Source of the DNA: Methylacidimicrobium tartarophylax
GTDB taxonomy: Bacteria > Verrucomicrobiota > Verrucomicrobiia > Methylacidiphilales > Methylacidiphilaceae
DNA: 64,000 bases
Assembly: GCF_902143375.2 (NCBI RefSeq)
Contig: NZ_CABFVA020000065.1
Coordinates: 1-64,000 of the forward strand
Direction of reading: 5' to 3'
Shown: in pieces, positions 7,456 to 15,947 of the stretch
Layout: each line of letters opens with the position of its first letter
Numbering within the stretch: the first letter of the stretch is position 1
Translations under genes and position numbers: made by a program
The notes under the pieces: generated by a model
What the model saw: the letters and a program-made list of their open reading frames with translations, nothing else
Databases searched by the model: none
Told to the model about the DNA's origin: nothing

Positions 7456-8355
7456 ATGCTGCGGATCGGTGTAATCGCCAATACGAGGAAGCCGGGTGCT
7501 CGGACCCTGGTCCGGGAGATGCAGCTCTTTTCCGCAAAGCATGGGTTCTCCTTTGTTTGGGAAGAGCAGACCGCGAGACTGGCGGGGACAGAGGGTAGGG
7601 ATCTGGCCGGCTTGGTGGGCGAAGTCGATCTCCTGATCGTGGCGGGAGGGGACGGTTCCCTGCTGCGCGTCGTGCATGAGGTGTATCCGAATCCGGTGCC
7701 GATCCTCGGTGTCAACATTGGCGGCTTGGGATTTCTGACGGCAGTGACTCGGGAGGAAATTCTCCAAGCGTTGCCGGATTTGGCTTCCGGCCGATTGCGC
7801 CACAGTCCACGACTGGCGCTGGAAGTGCGAGGATCGCTCCGGGGCAAGGAGATCCGAATTCCCTCCGTGCTCAACGATGTGGTCTTGTTTCGGGGGAGTT
7901 CTTCCCGGATGGCTCGGATCGATGTTCATGCGGGGGATTTCCTCGTCACGGAGTTTCAAGCCGACGGCGTCGTGGTGGCAACCCCTACAGGGTCGACCGC
8001 CTATGCGCTTTCGGCGGGCGGGCCGATCGTTGTTCCCGAGGCTCAAGTCTTTACGCTGACCCCTCTTTGCCCTCATACTCTGACGAATCGCAGCCTCGTC
8101 TTTTCCGCGGACTCCCATGTCCGGATGACGGTGCCGGAACGAGCGGCTCCGGTCCGATTGGAGTTCGACGGCGAGTCGAGCGGGATTTTGCACTGCGGCG
8201 ACTGGATCGAGATCCGTGCCGCCGCGCACCAGGTGACGCTGGCGTTTCTTGCCGGTCGAGACTTCTTTCAAATTCTGCGGCAGAAGCTTCGTTGGAGCGG
8301 AGCAAGCATGCCGACATCGGAAAAGCGAAGCGAGGCGGACGGAGGACGAACGTGA
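7456..8355 (+). CDS. nadK: NAD kinase
   Basis: ATP-dependent phosphorylation of NAD to NADP. Of 299 residues from MLRIGVIANT, the diagnostic GGDG motif is at 64-67 (LLIVAGGDGSLLR), followed by LGVNIGGLGFLT, the LNDVVLFRG segment and the NAD-binding TPTGSTAYALSAGGP. Start ATG 7456 is preceded by GTAGGAAG at suitable spacing; an in-frame upstream start at 7417 adds 13 residues unlike the family. The stop overlaps the GTG start of the next gene (GTGA), so the two are coupled. Confidence 0.95.
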   Translation: MLRIGVIANTRKPGARTLVREMQLFSAKHGFSFVWEEQTARLAGTEGRDLAGLVGEVDLLIVAGGDGSLLRVVHEVYPNPVPILGVNIGGLGFLTAVTREEILQALPDLASGRLRHSPRLALEVRGSLRGKEIRIPSVLNDVVLFRGSSSRMARIDVHAGDFLVTEFQADGVVVATPTGSTAYALSAGGPIVVPEAQVFTLTPLCPHTLTNRSLVFSADSHVRMTVPERAAPVRLEFDGESSGILHCGDWIEIRAAAHQVTLAFLAGRDFFQILRQKLRWSGASMPTSEKRSEADGGRT

Positions 8356-8810
8356 AGCTAGGCGAATTGATCAAGCCCGAAAGAGTCTCTCTGAATCTGC
8401 GCGCTCGAACCTGGGCCGAGGCCAACCGGGAGGTTGCCGAGCTTTTGCGCGAAGCACCGGAAATCGCTGACTTTCCCGCCTTTCTCGAAGAGCTGCTCCT
8501 CGTCCAGGGCAGCGGACAGTTCTGGTTCGATGGCGAAGTGGGGTTTCCTCACGTGAGGAGCGCTCATGTGAACAGTCTCGTCCTTGCGGCGGGAAGAAGC
8601 AGGGAGGGAATCGTCGCCCAGGAGGGTCAGCCTCCGGTGAAGCTCGTTTTCCTCATCGGCGTGCCCAAACAGTTTCATACCGAATATCTGATTGCCGTGG
8701 GAGCTCTTGCTCGTATCGTCCAAGAGGCGCCTTCCCGAGGGAAGCTTCTCCACGTAAAGGACGCAGCCGAATTTGTCTCCCTGATTGCGGCCGCAGAGCA
8801 GAAAGTGTAA
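8352..8810 (+). CDS. PTS IIA-like (PtsN/fructose type) domain protein
   Basis: 152 residues beginning with GTG 8352, which overlaps the nadK stop. It fits a phosphotransferase EIIA type-2 domain: an N-terminal LxExIxPERVSLNL strand-helix, then VGFPHVRSAHVNSL around residues 63-76, where H67 aligns with the phosphorylatable histidine of the PHxR motif. Further along are GIVAQEGQPPVKLVFLIGVP and QFHTEYLIAVGALARIVQEA, which match the core beta strand and helix of the family. As a single domain it is more likely regulatory (PtsN-like) than a sugar transporter subunit; no transporter genes are adjacent. Pairing with NAD kinase is unusual. Confidence 0.8.
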   Translation: MKLGELIKPERVSLNLRARTWAEANREVAELLREAPEIADFPAFLEELLLVQGSGQFWFDGEVGFPHVRSAHVNSLVLAAGRSREGIVAQEGQPPVKLVFLIGVPKQFHTEYLIAVGALARIVQEAPSRGKLLHVKDAAEFVSLIAAAEQKV

Positions 8811-8826
8811 ATAAACGGAGACCTTC

Positions 8827-8913
8827 GGACAGGTGGCTGAGCGGTTGAAGGCACTCGACTCGAAATCGAGCGTGGGGGAAACTCCACCGTGGGTTCAAAT
8901 CCCACCCTGTCCG
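8827..8913 (+). tRNA. tRNA-Ser (anticodon CGA)
   Basis: Acceptor GGACAGG/CCTGTCC, anticodon stem CTCGA/TCGAG around loop CTCGAAA (anticodon CGA), a long class II variable arm (GTGGGGGAAACTCCACC) and T-arm GTGGG-TTCAAAT-CCCAC, discriminator G. CCA is not encoded. The long variable arm confirms a serine-type tRNA. It begins 17 bp after the PTS-like gene. Confidence 0.96.
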
Positions 8914-8958
8914 CACTCCCGACGCTCCGTCTCTGCCTCCCACCGAGGCACCGGAAGA

Positions 8959-10365
8959 TCACGTTCCCGGACGGACTGCTTTCCGAAGCGGGTCCGGCTG
9001 ACTTGTGCGTTCGGCGGCATTCGGCTTGCGGGCGTTTTTCGTGCGAGGCGTTCCTGAGTCGGAAAGCTCCTGGGAGAGTTCAAAATCGCCGATGCGGAAG
9101 GCGAAGGAGCGAGGGCTGATGCAATGCAGGATGATCTGCTTTCCTGCGCGCGTGAGATCGAAGGGAACAAGCCTGGATTGCCTTTCGAAATGGAAGAGAG
9201 GGAGCTGTCGCAGACCCTCCAGAGTTCGCTGCAGCTCTGCCGCCGCTTCCGGTCGGGTCTGAACGTAAAGGCAGACGACCGTGTTCGTCCGGTGGGGCGG
9301 CCAGGCAGTCCATTCCACGACGATCCCCGGGACGGGGAAGCGCACGGCAACGGCTGCGCGCGGAATGAAGTCGCCCGAGACCAAATAGACCGTGTCTCCC
9401 GTCCAAGAGCGGATCATTGCGGGAAGAAGGGCCGAGTCGTTTTGCCGGCTTAAGCGGCGAAGAGTCTCCTCGGACCAGGCGAGCTCTTTCTCTTCTCCGA
9501 GGAGAGGAAGACGCCAGCCGCTGGGGATGAGGGTTGCCAAGCGTACCTGCTCGGTACGGACGCAGGAGGAAAAGAGCTCGCTCGACGGGCCGTCCGGAGA
9601 GCCCATCCGATATTTTAGGATGAGGACACCGGAGAGGAGGCCTGTCCCCGCGGCGGCAAGAAGGAGCAGGACGTCGATTGGCCCGAAACGCGAGCGCGAG
9701 GCCGTCTGGGATCGGCTACCCCCTTCGAGGGGGGGTGCCGCGGGCCCTAGGCTAGACGATGGCTGCGGGAGCTTTTGCTCTTCTCTCGGCCAAAGAGGAA
9801 ACGGGGAGAAGAGCTTTGCCCTTTTCTCGGAATCCGGTGGCGAAGCATCCGTGGCGACGGATCGGAACGGCTGCGCCTCGAGCGGGAGAAGGGGGCCAGA
9901 GAGCCTCCGGAAGATCCAGAGCAGCGGGGCAGCAAGGACGAAGTAGAGGCAGAGGGTCCGGGAGATCCGCAAGCTGGCTAGGCCCAACGTCAGAGCCAAG
10001 GAGGGTTGGACCACGAGCCAGAACATCCGCGGAGAATTTCGGAAGGGCCAGGGTGGAATGCCCAGACTCCATGGGTTTTGGGGAATCTCTTGGGGCCCGC
10101 GGCTTCCGGCCTGGATCCGGTGAAGTGCGTAGGCGACTCCGGCCAAACCGGCAAAGAGAAAGACGGGAAAGGCCTCCCGCCAAGATTGGCGGAGGGCCGT
10201 TCCCAGGGTCAGGGCAAGGAGCAGGATGAGGGAGAAGAGTGCCCGCCGACTGCCGGCGTATCGCTCGCCGAGTTTCCGGCAAGTCAAAAGCTCGATCGGG
10301 AAGATCCACGAAACCATGATCCAGAAAAGCCCTCGGCCGATCCAGGCCATGATCGTATGGATCAT
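8959..10365 (-). CDS. Large membrane protein of unknown function
   Basis: 468 residues with an ATG start. The N-terminal third is hydrophobic: helices near 5-28, 42-58, 66-82 and a long apolar stretch at ~115-155. A hydrophilic Pro/Ser-rich linker (~165-225) follows, then another helix (~230-252, VLLLLAAAGTGLLSGVLILK) and a C-terminal soluble domain of about 200 residues with alternating strands (DTVYLVSGDFIPRAAVAVRF; TNTVVCLYVQTRPEAAAELQ). I do not recognise the family. It is convergent with tRNA-Ser and lies downstream of two MFS genes on the same strand, 97 bp after the nearer one. Confidence 0.7.
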   Translation of the reverse strand: MIHTIMAWIGRGLFWIMVSWIFPIELLTCRKLGERYAGSRRALFSLILLLALTLGTALRQSWREAFPVFLFAGLAGVAYALHRIQAGSRGPQEIPQNPWSLGIPPWPFRNSPRMFWLVVQPSLALTLGLASLRISRTLCLYFVLAAPLLWIFRRLSGPLLPLEAQPFRSVATDASPPDSEKRAKLFSPFPLWPREEQKLPQPSSSLGPAAPPLEGGSRSQTASRSRFGPIDVLLLLAAAGTGLLSGVLILKYRMGSPDGPSSELFSSCVRTEQVRLATLIPSGWRLPLLGEEKELAWSEETLRRLSRQNDSALLPAMIRSWTGDTVYLVSGDFIPRAAVAVRFPVPGIVVEWTAWPPHRTNTVVCLYVQTRPEAAAELQRTLEGLRQLPLFHFERQSRLVPFDLTRAGKQIILHCISPRSFAFRIGDFELSQELSDSGTPRTKNARKPNAAERTSQPDPLRKAVRPGT

Positions 10366-10462
10366 CGGAATCTTTCCCGCTGCATCCCTTGTGCGACTTC
10401 CGACCGACGGCGAACGGGACGAGGAGTCCTCGGCGCCAGGGAATGGAGTCGACGGACGTTTC

Positions 10463-11752
10463 CTACTCTATCCGTTGCGGGAGCAATTTCGGCAAGGCGG
10501 AAAGCAGACCGAGGCTTACGGCAAAAAAGACGAACGCAGCGAGCATGGGCGTATGGAAAGAATGGAGGCTCTGCGAAAGAAGGCCGAAGAGAAGGGGGCC
10601 CGATCCGGCGGCGACGCGGCCGAAAAGTCCCCACAATCCAAAGTATTCGGCATGCTCATTCTTGGGAGCCAGAATCCCCACCACGGCGCGGCTCACCGCG
10701 TGGAGGGAGCCGGCCCCCATTCCCAGGACAGCGCAGACCGCGTAAAACGCCAGCTTCTCCTGCACGAAGTAAAAGCCGCCCATCCCCAAGAACCAGATCG
10801 AGACAATCAGCTGCAAGGTCTTCTTGGATCCGAGCCAATCTTCGATGAAGCCGAAGAGGATGGCACCGAGGCAGCCCCCGGTCTGAATGGCCAGAAGGAG
10901 GAAGACCGGCTCCCGGCCGGCCAATCCGATCTGCATTTGTCCATACAGAGCGCCCATGGCCAGCACCATCGATGCTCCGGTGCTGTACAGGAGGAACGCA
11001 CTGAAGAAGAGGCGGAGGCGAGGCTCGTCGCGCAGCTTGGAAAAGGTGTGGGAAAGACGACCGAGAGAGCTTTCCATGGCGCCTTTCCAATCCTGCTGGG
11101 TGGGATGGCCCCGTTCTCGCACGAAAAGAAGCGTCGGAAGGCCGCCCGCGCCGTAAATGGCGGCTGTCAGGAGAAAAATCAGCCGAATGGCGCCGGAGTT
11201 GGCAAGCGTGAATCCGGGGCTCATGAGCGGATAGATCGCAGCCACGCTCAAGAAGCCTCCGACATTGCCGAGCGCCCTCGCCAGTCCCGAAAGCCTCCCG
11301 ATCTCCTGCGACGAAGCGAGTTCGGGAAGAAAGCTCGCGGTGAGATTTTCGGCAAACGCGTAGCCGATCGATGCTGCCATGAACGCCGCCAGGCTCATCC
11401 AGACATCCCCTTCGCCCATGGCGGCAAGGCTGGCGGTGGCGACGATGCAGACGATGTACGAGATCGAGAGGATCCGTTTCTTTTTTCCGGTAACATCGAC
11501 GAGAGCGCCGAGAAGGGGAGAGAGGACCCCGACCAGGGTCTGGCAAAAGAACAGGGCGCAACCAAAGAGCCATGTTGCGTCGGTTCGGTGCGCACAAATG
11601 ATGCGAAGGAAGTAGGTGCCGAACACCAGATCAACGATCAGCGTGTTGAAGGCGGTATTCGCGAAATCGAAGAACGACCAAGCGATCTTTTCACTTTTTC
11701 TAGGAGACGTCGGGTGCGGTTGGGGAGAGAGGACCTTCTCGGAAAGAGGCAT
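10463..11752 (-). CDS. MFS transporter, UMF1/Atg22-like family (copy A)
   Basis: 429 residues with about 12 transmembrane segments. The N-terminal WSFFDFANTAFNTLIVD is the hallmark of UMF1-type MFS proteins. The cytoplasmic loop LVDVTGKKKR after helix 2-3 fits the MFS motif (D-x-x-G-R/K-R/K) and its counterpart lies in the second half (IEDWLGSKKT). Substrate unknown; members of this family have been linked to amino-acid or peptide export. It shares motif order with the next MFS gene (12013-13386), indicating a tandem duplication. Confidence 0.85.
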   Translation of the reverse strand: MPLSEKVLSPQPHPTSPRKSEKIAWSFFDFANTAFNTLIVDLVFGTYFLRIICAHRTDATWLFGCALFFCQTLVGVLSPLLGALVDVTGKKKRILSISYIVCIVATASLAAMGEGDVWMSLAAFMAASIGYAFAENLTASFLPELASSQEIGRLSGLARALGNVGGFLSVAAIYPLMSPGFTLANSGAIRLIFLLTAAIYGAGGLPTLLFVRERGHPTQQDWKGAMESSLGRLSHTFSKLRDEPRLRLFFSAFLLYSTGASMVLAMGALYGQMQIGLAGREPVFLLLAIQTGGCLGAILFGFIEDWLGSKKTLQLIVSIWFLGMGGFYFVQEKLAFYAVCAVLGMGAGSLHAVSRAVVGILAPKNEHAEYFGLWGLFGRVAAGSGPLLFGLLSQSLHSFHTPMLAAFVFFAVSLGLLSALPKLLPQRIE

Positions 11753-12012
11753 GGAGGATTATTTCAGGCAGAGACGCGATGGATCCGAGAGCCGTCTGCA
11801 GCCGTTTTTCGAAGAGAGGAGACCGCCCTTTGAGGGGATGACCCGAAGGCGGTGGAAAGGGGCGCTTCGATCAGCGATCCGTGGTTGGAAGGCCGAGATT
11901 TCAGGAAAGAGAGACGATCCGGAAAAAGCGGGTTCGTCATGGATGGATATGCCTCGGTGCTTCCCAGACAGTAGAAGCCATCCCCAGAGCTAACCGCGAT
12001 CCGCGCACCCTG

Positions 12013-13386
12013 TCAAGGCAGCGCGGGTGGGCGGGAAGCGGCTCTCGGTCTGCCATCCGGCGGCAGCGCCAGCAGGAACAAAAAGCCGAGCGCGAAGCAG
12101 ACCAAGGGGATGACCATGGGAATTTGATAGGAGTGGGTTACTTGGAAGAGCTCGCCGAAGAGCAGCGGCCCGATCGCGGCCGCGACCCTTCCTGTGACGA
12201 ACCAGAGTCCGTAGTATTGCGCCCGCGATTCGGAAGGAGAGAGGAGCCCCATGACGGCACGGCTGACCGAGAAAAGGGAACCGTTGCCAAATCCAACGAG
12301 GAAGGCCGTTGCCCAGAAGAGCGGTTTCGAGTGAACGCACACCAGAGCGATCGAGGCGATCGTCCAGACGAGCACGACCAGTTGCAGGGCGCGGGCGGAC
12401 CCAAGCCAATCCTTGATTTTGCCGAGAAAAAGAGCTCCGAAGCACGCTCCGCCCTGGACAGCGAGCAGGACCAAGACCTGTTCGGTATCCGCCATCCCGA
12501 TCGCCATCTGGGCGTAGATCGCGACCACAACCATCACGACGGTTGCCCCGGCCCCGCAGAGAAGTGAAGAGAGAAAAAAGGTCCGCAATGCGCCGGGGCG
12601 TACTACGTCCGGCACCGAGTCTCCCAAGCGTCGAGCAGCATGTCGACAAGCCTGCCAAAGATTGCCCGTGAGGGCTTCGGTTCGTTCCCGCAAGAGAAAA
12701 AGAGCGGGAAGTCCCGCCAGGGCGTAGATGGCGATCGTCAGGGCCAAGGCGAGCTGGATGCGGTTTGCGTTGGAGACGGTGAATCCCGAGGCAAGCAGAG
12801 GAGAAACCAACAGCAGGTTGGCCAAGCTCCCCAAGTTTCCCAAAGAACGGGCCCAGCCGGAGAGGCGGCCGAGGGAATCGAAGCTGGTGATCTCCGGCAA
12901 AAAGCCGGCCATAAGATTGTCCGCAAACGAGAACGAAATATTGGTGATGGCAAAGGCGATCAGGCTTGGCCAGACATCTCCTTCCCCCATGCGCGCCAAG
13001 CTCAAGGCGGAGAGGATGCAGACGGCATAGGCGAAGAAGAGCATTCGCTTTTTTCTGCCCAGGACATCCGCCATCGCACCGATCATCGGGGAAGAGAAGG
13101 CGACAACCAGCTGGGAGACGAAGAGAACCAGGGTCCACAGCCAGGTGCCATCGACTCGATGGGCGCAAATGACGCGAACGAAATAGAGGGCGAACACCAG
13201 ATCGACGATGACGGTCGTGAAGGACGAGCTGCCAATGTCAAAGCAGCTCCAGGCGAGTCGCTCCCAGTTCCCTGCCGGCGGTGAACCGGCGGAACTGCTC
13301 GGTGGAGAAGAAGGATCTCCTTCCGAAGGGGATGAAGTCTTGCCGGGGATCGGTTGTGGACGGCGGACTTTGAGCCAGCTCACCAT
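12013..13386 (-). CDS. MFS transporter, UMF1/Atg22-like family (copy B)
   Basis: 457 residues, about 12 transmembrane helices, paralogous to the gene at 10463-11752. Matching segments include AWSCFDIGSSSFTTVIVD versus AWSFFDFANTAFNTLIVD, MADVLGRKKRMLFFAYAVCI versus the VDVTGKKKR loop, and IKDWLGSARALQL versus IEDWLGSKKTLQL. Copy B has a longer Pro/Ser-rich N-terminus (~40 residues) and has lost the D-F-A-N motif (now DIGSS), which suggests changed specificity. The 260-bp spacer between the copies contains no recognisable gene, so each may be transcribed separately. Confidence 0.85.
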   Translation of the reverse strand: MVSWLKVRRPQPIPGKTSSPSEGDPSSPPSSSAGSPPAGNWERLAWSCFDIGSSSFTTVIVDLVFALYFVRVICAHRVDGTWLWTLVLFVSQLVVAFSSPMIGAMADVLGRKKRMLFFAYAVCILSALSLARMGEGDVWPSLIAFAITNISFSFADNLMAGFLPEITSFDSLGRLSGWARSLGNLGSLANLLLVSPLLASGFTVSNANRIQLALALTIAIYALAGLPALFLLRERTEALTGNLWQACRHAARRLGDSVPDVVRPGALRTFFLSSLLCGAGATVVMVVVAIYAQMAIGMADTEQVLVLLAVQGGACFGALFLGKIKDWLGSARALQLVVLVWTIASIALVCVHSKPLFWATAFLVGFGNGSLFSVSRAVMGLLSPSESRAQYYGLWFVTGRVAAAIGPLLFGELFQVTHSYQIPMVIPLVCFALGFLFLLALPPDGRPRAASRPPALP

Positions 13387-13467
13387 GAGGCGAAGGATAC
13401 CATAGCACGCTGGCGACCCGGGAGATGCCGAGAAAAGCAGGGCCAGGACGAGATCAGGCGATCACCG

Positions 13468-15879
13468 TTACTGCCAACTTTGGAGAACGACCTTGCGCGA
13501 TGCCGGATAGGGATACTTCCGAAGAAGCTCTTTCACCGGCAATTTCTCGTCTCCTTCCCGCATGTAATGCAGGAGAACGACCGAGGCCCAGTAGTCATTG
13601 GCATAGTCCGTCCCGGCTAACAAGGTGGGAACCCCCTTCTGGTTGACCGTATGACAGGCGACGCAGCTGACGGGCCCCGCATAGCGGCCGTCCGGAGAAT
13701 ACTGCAAGGCGGCCTGATGGGTGGTCAAATCGACCGTTTTGGCTTCTCCTTCGTAGCGGACCGGATAGAGACCGTGAATCGATTCATGGCAGGACTGGCA
13801 GGAGAGCGCGCCATGGGCTTTCGAGTAGCGGTAGAGCGCGTATTTGTTGGGCTGGTCGATAGGAAAGTATTTGCCACCTTTGCTTTCCACGAATGGCGCG
13901 GCGTGGCAGGTCGCACATTTGGGCTCGGAAGCGGAAAGCCACCAATCGCTTCCCCCGGAAGCGCTGTCGTAGGAAACCGGGCTCCCTTCGCTCGCATTCC
14001 ACGGCAATAATTTCAGGTTGCCTTCCTTATCCTTCGATGCGTGGACGAGCGTCGCGCCCTTGTGATCGGCGTAATAGGTGTAGACCGGGTTGTTCCCGTT
14101 CTGGATCCTCGGGTCGGCCATTTCCAGAAAACGCTGGATCTCCCCGCCGGCGACCGCTTTCCGGATCTCCTCCACGCCCTTGTCTCTCAAGGTCTTGCCC
14201 TTTTGAGAGACCACGTCGTCGAGATCATCCCACTTGTAGAGTTCGTTCGAAAGCTGATTGTGGCAGTTGGTGCAGGTCAGGCCCCTCATCTGCGGGATGG
14301 GCTTGCCGTTTTCATCCCGCTTGCTGACATTTTCCAGGTACCAGTTGCCCAGAGAATTGAGGAAAAAGGGAGGCTGAACATCCGGGTTGGTATGGGCATC
14401 TCTTCTGAGATAGCAACCGCCTCCGGCGATTCGTTGATCGGAGTCCGCAAATTTGTTGTTTCCGTAGGAGTCGGTGATTTGAAACGGGTTGGTCTCGAAA
14501 TCGTTCATCTTGGGATTCTGCCAGTGAGTGGGATGGCATGCCTGGCAGGAGACCGTTCTGCCCGCCTTGTCGTTCATGTCGGCCAGAAAGCTCGCGTGTG
14601 CCGCGTGGATCGACGACGCAAGCGGCTTTGCCTTCGTGGTGGGATAGCCCGTTGCTCCCGGCCTCGGTTCTTGCAGATTGCCGGAGACATTGTCGCCGTG
14701 GCAGTCGGCACAGTTGACCGACCCGACGCTGCCTAGTCGGTTGGACGAGGCGTTCGGGTTGTATTCTTTGAGAAATTGCGTCTGGAACATCTTGTCGTGG
14801 ATCTCGAGAAGGTTGATGGAAGAGGACGAGAGCCTCGCCATGTAGTCGGATTCATCCGGATAGTTCTTTTTCCAGTAGTCGTATTCCTTCTCGAAGAGGG
14901 TCATGCCGGCTTCCTTGGCGAGCTTGGCCCCCTTGCCGTTCGCGGAATGGCAGATCACGCAGTTCGGAATATCGACAGGATTCGTGCCGATGAACTGGAC
15001 GGGCTTCCCGTTTGCGAGGATCGGCTTACCTTCTTTGTCGTGCAACTGCACGGTCGAGTACTGGTAGGGCTGGAAGTCCTTGTTGGTTACCGTCCGGATC
15101 GTTCCCTTCCTCCGGGAATCATAGAATGCGGTCAAGGGAAGGCCCAACGCGTCCCACACATTCGCCGCCGTTAACGTCAACCGGACATTCTTTACGTCCG
15201 GGATCAGCGAATCGGTGAAGACGATGTCTCCGCCTTGGTCTCCGGCATAATCGAGATATCCTCCCGCGAGCGGCTTCCCCGAGGGGCCGGCATCCACGGG
15301 GATCTCGAGGTCTTTGCCGATGTGGATCCTCTTCTCGATCGACCAGTCCTTGGGAATCGTGCCTTCGAGATCCTTGTAGATGAAAACATGCTCCCAGACG
15401 TAGTTCGCCATGTTGTCCCCGGGGTCGGACATGGTTCCGTTGCCGTTCACGTCCTTGAGGACCGACCAGTACTTCATCTTATTCCCTTCGGAATAGGTGT
15501 TATCCCGCAAGAAATAGTAGAGCTTGACCTGATCCGCCGGAGACAAGAGCCTCGGCCGGTTGCCATTCCTGCCGGACTGGACGGCCTGCGCCTGGAAGGA
15601 ATTGTAGGGCGGAATGACACAGCAGTAGGAGATGTCGAATCCCACGCAGTGCATCCCGAGTTCGTAGTTGATGAGGATATTGTAGGGATTTTTCGGCTGA
15701 TATGCCTTGAGAGTGAGGTGCGTGACCTCGTCCTTGATCGCGACGGGCTCTAGCCGATCGAGACGGAAAGGCGGATTGGGGTCGTAGCTCGCGATCTCGG
15801 CTCTCGCCGGAAGAGGGAGGCCGGAGGCAAGCAGAGCCAGCGCTACGCAGAGAAGCATTCGTCCGTTCGGTGAGGTCAT
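13468..15879 (-). CDS. Secreted heptaheme c-type cytochrome
   Basis: 803 residues. The signal peptide is about 1-28 (LLCVALALLASGLPLPARA). Seven CxxCH heme-binding motifs are visible in order: CVICH, CADCH, CQACH, CTNCH, CATCH, CQSCH and CVACH. Early in the protein is an ELGMHCVGFD...PPYNSFQAQ signature that I know from large uncharacterised multiheme proteins of environmental bacteria (often as GMHCMN...PPYN). The protein should fold in the periplasm or at the surface and carry electrons; the partner is unknown. An EF-hand-like DVNGNGTMSDPGD loop suggests a calcium site. The adjacent upstream gene on the same strand encodes a secreted TPR protein. Confidence 0.9.
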   Translation of the reverse strand: MTSPNGRMLLCVALALLASGLPLPARAEIASYDPNPPFRLDRLEPVAIKDEVTHLTLKAYQPKNPYNILINYELGMHCVGFDISYCCVIPPYNSFQAQAVQSGRNGNRPRLLSPADQVKLYYFLRDNTYSEGNKMKYWSVLKDVNGNGTMSDPGDNMANYVWEHVFIYKDLEGTIPKDWSIEKRIHIGKDLEIPVDAGPSGKPLAGGYLDYAGDQGGDIVFTDSLIPDVKNVRLTLTAANVWDALGLPLTAFYDSRRKGTIRTVTNKDFQPYQYSTVQLHDKEGKPILANGKPVQFIGTNPVDIPNCVICHSANGKGAKLAKEAGMTLFEKEYDYWKKNYPDESDYMARLSSSSINLLEIHDKMFQTQFLKEYNPNASSNRLGSVGSVNCADCHGDNVSGNLQEPRPGATGYPTTKAKPLASSIHAAHASFLADMNDKAGRTVSCQACHPTHWQNPKMNDFETNPFQITDSYGNNKFADSDQRIAGGGCYLRRDAHTNPDVQPPFFLNSLGNWYLENVSKRDENGKPIPQMRGLTCTNCHNQLSNELYKWDDLDDVVSQKGKTLRDKGVEEIRKAVAGGEIQRFLEMADPRIQNGNNPVYTYYADHKGATLVHASKDKEGNLKLLPWNASEGSPVSYDSASGGSDWWLSASEPKCATCHAAPFVESKGGKYFPIDQPNKYALYRYSKAHGALSCQSCHESIHGLYPVRYEGEAKTVDLTTHQAALQYSPDGRYAGPVSCVACHTVNQKGVPTLLAGTDYANDYWASVVLLHYMREGDEKLPVKELLRKYPYPASRKVVLQSWQ

Positions 15880-15904
15880 AGCGAACGGCCCCTAACACGG
15901 GGAC

Positions 15905-15931
15905 GCAATTCCTGCTTTAAGCAGGAATTGC
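15905..15931. terminator. Perfect 11-bp inverted repeat between TPR and cytochrome genes
   Basis: GCAATTCCTGC, a 5-base loop (TTTAA), then GCAGGAATTGC: an 11-bp perfect stem. It sits in the 68-bp gap between the stop of the secreted TPR gene and the start of the heptaheme cytochrome gene, both minus strand. There is no clear U-run on the minus strand, so it could be an attenuating terminator, an mRNA-stabilising hairpin or an operator. Confidence 0.5.
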
Positions 15932-15947
15932 ATTGTTATGTCAAGCG

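Noticed and set aside
10226-11833. Plus-strand frame of 535 codons across the MFS region
   Set aside because: Antisense to a 12-helix transporter with intact motifs; its composition (Glu/Arg/Gly-rich) is the mirror of hydrophobic codons.
11990-13168. Minus-strand frame of 392 codons overlapping the second MFS transporter
   Set aside because: Same region in another frame, without membrane segments; the 457-codon MFS frame is the real gene.
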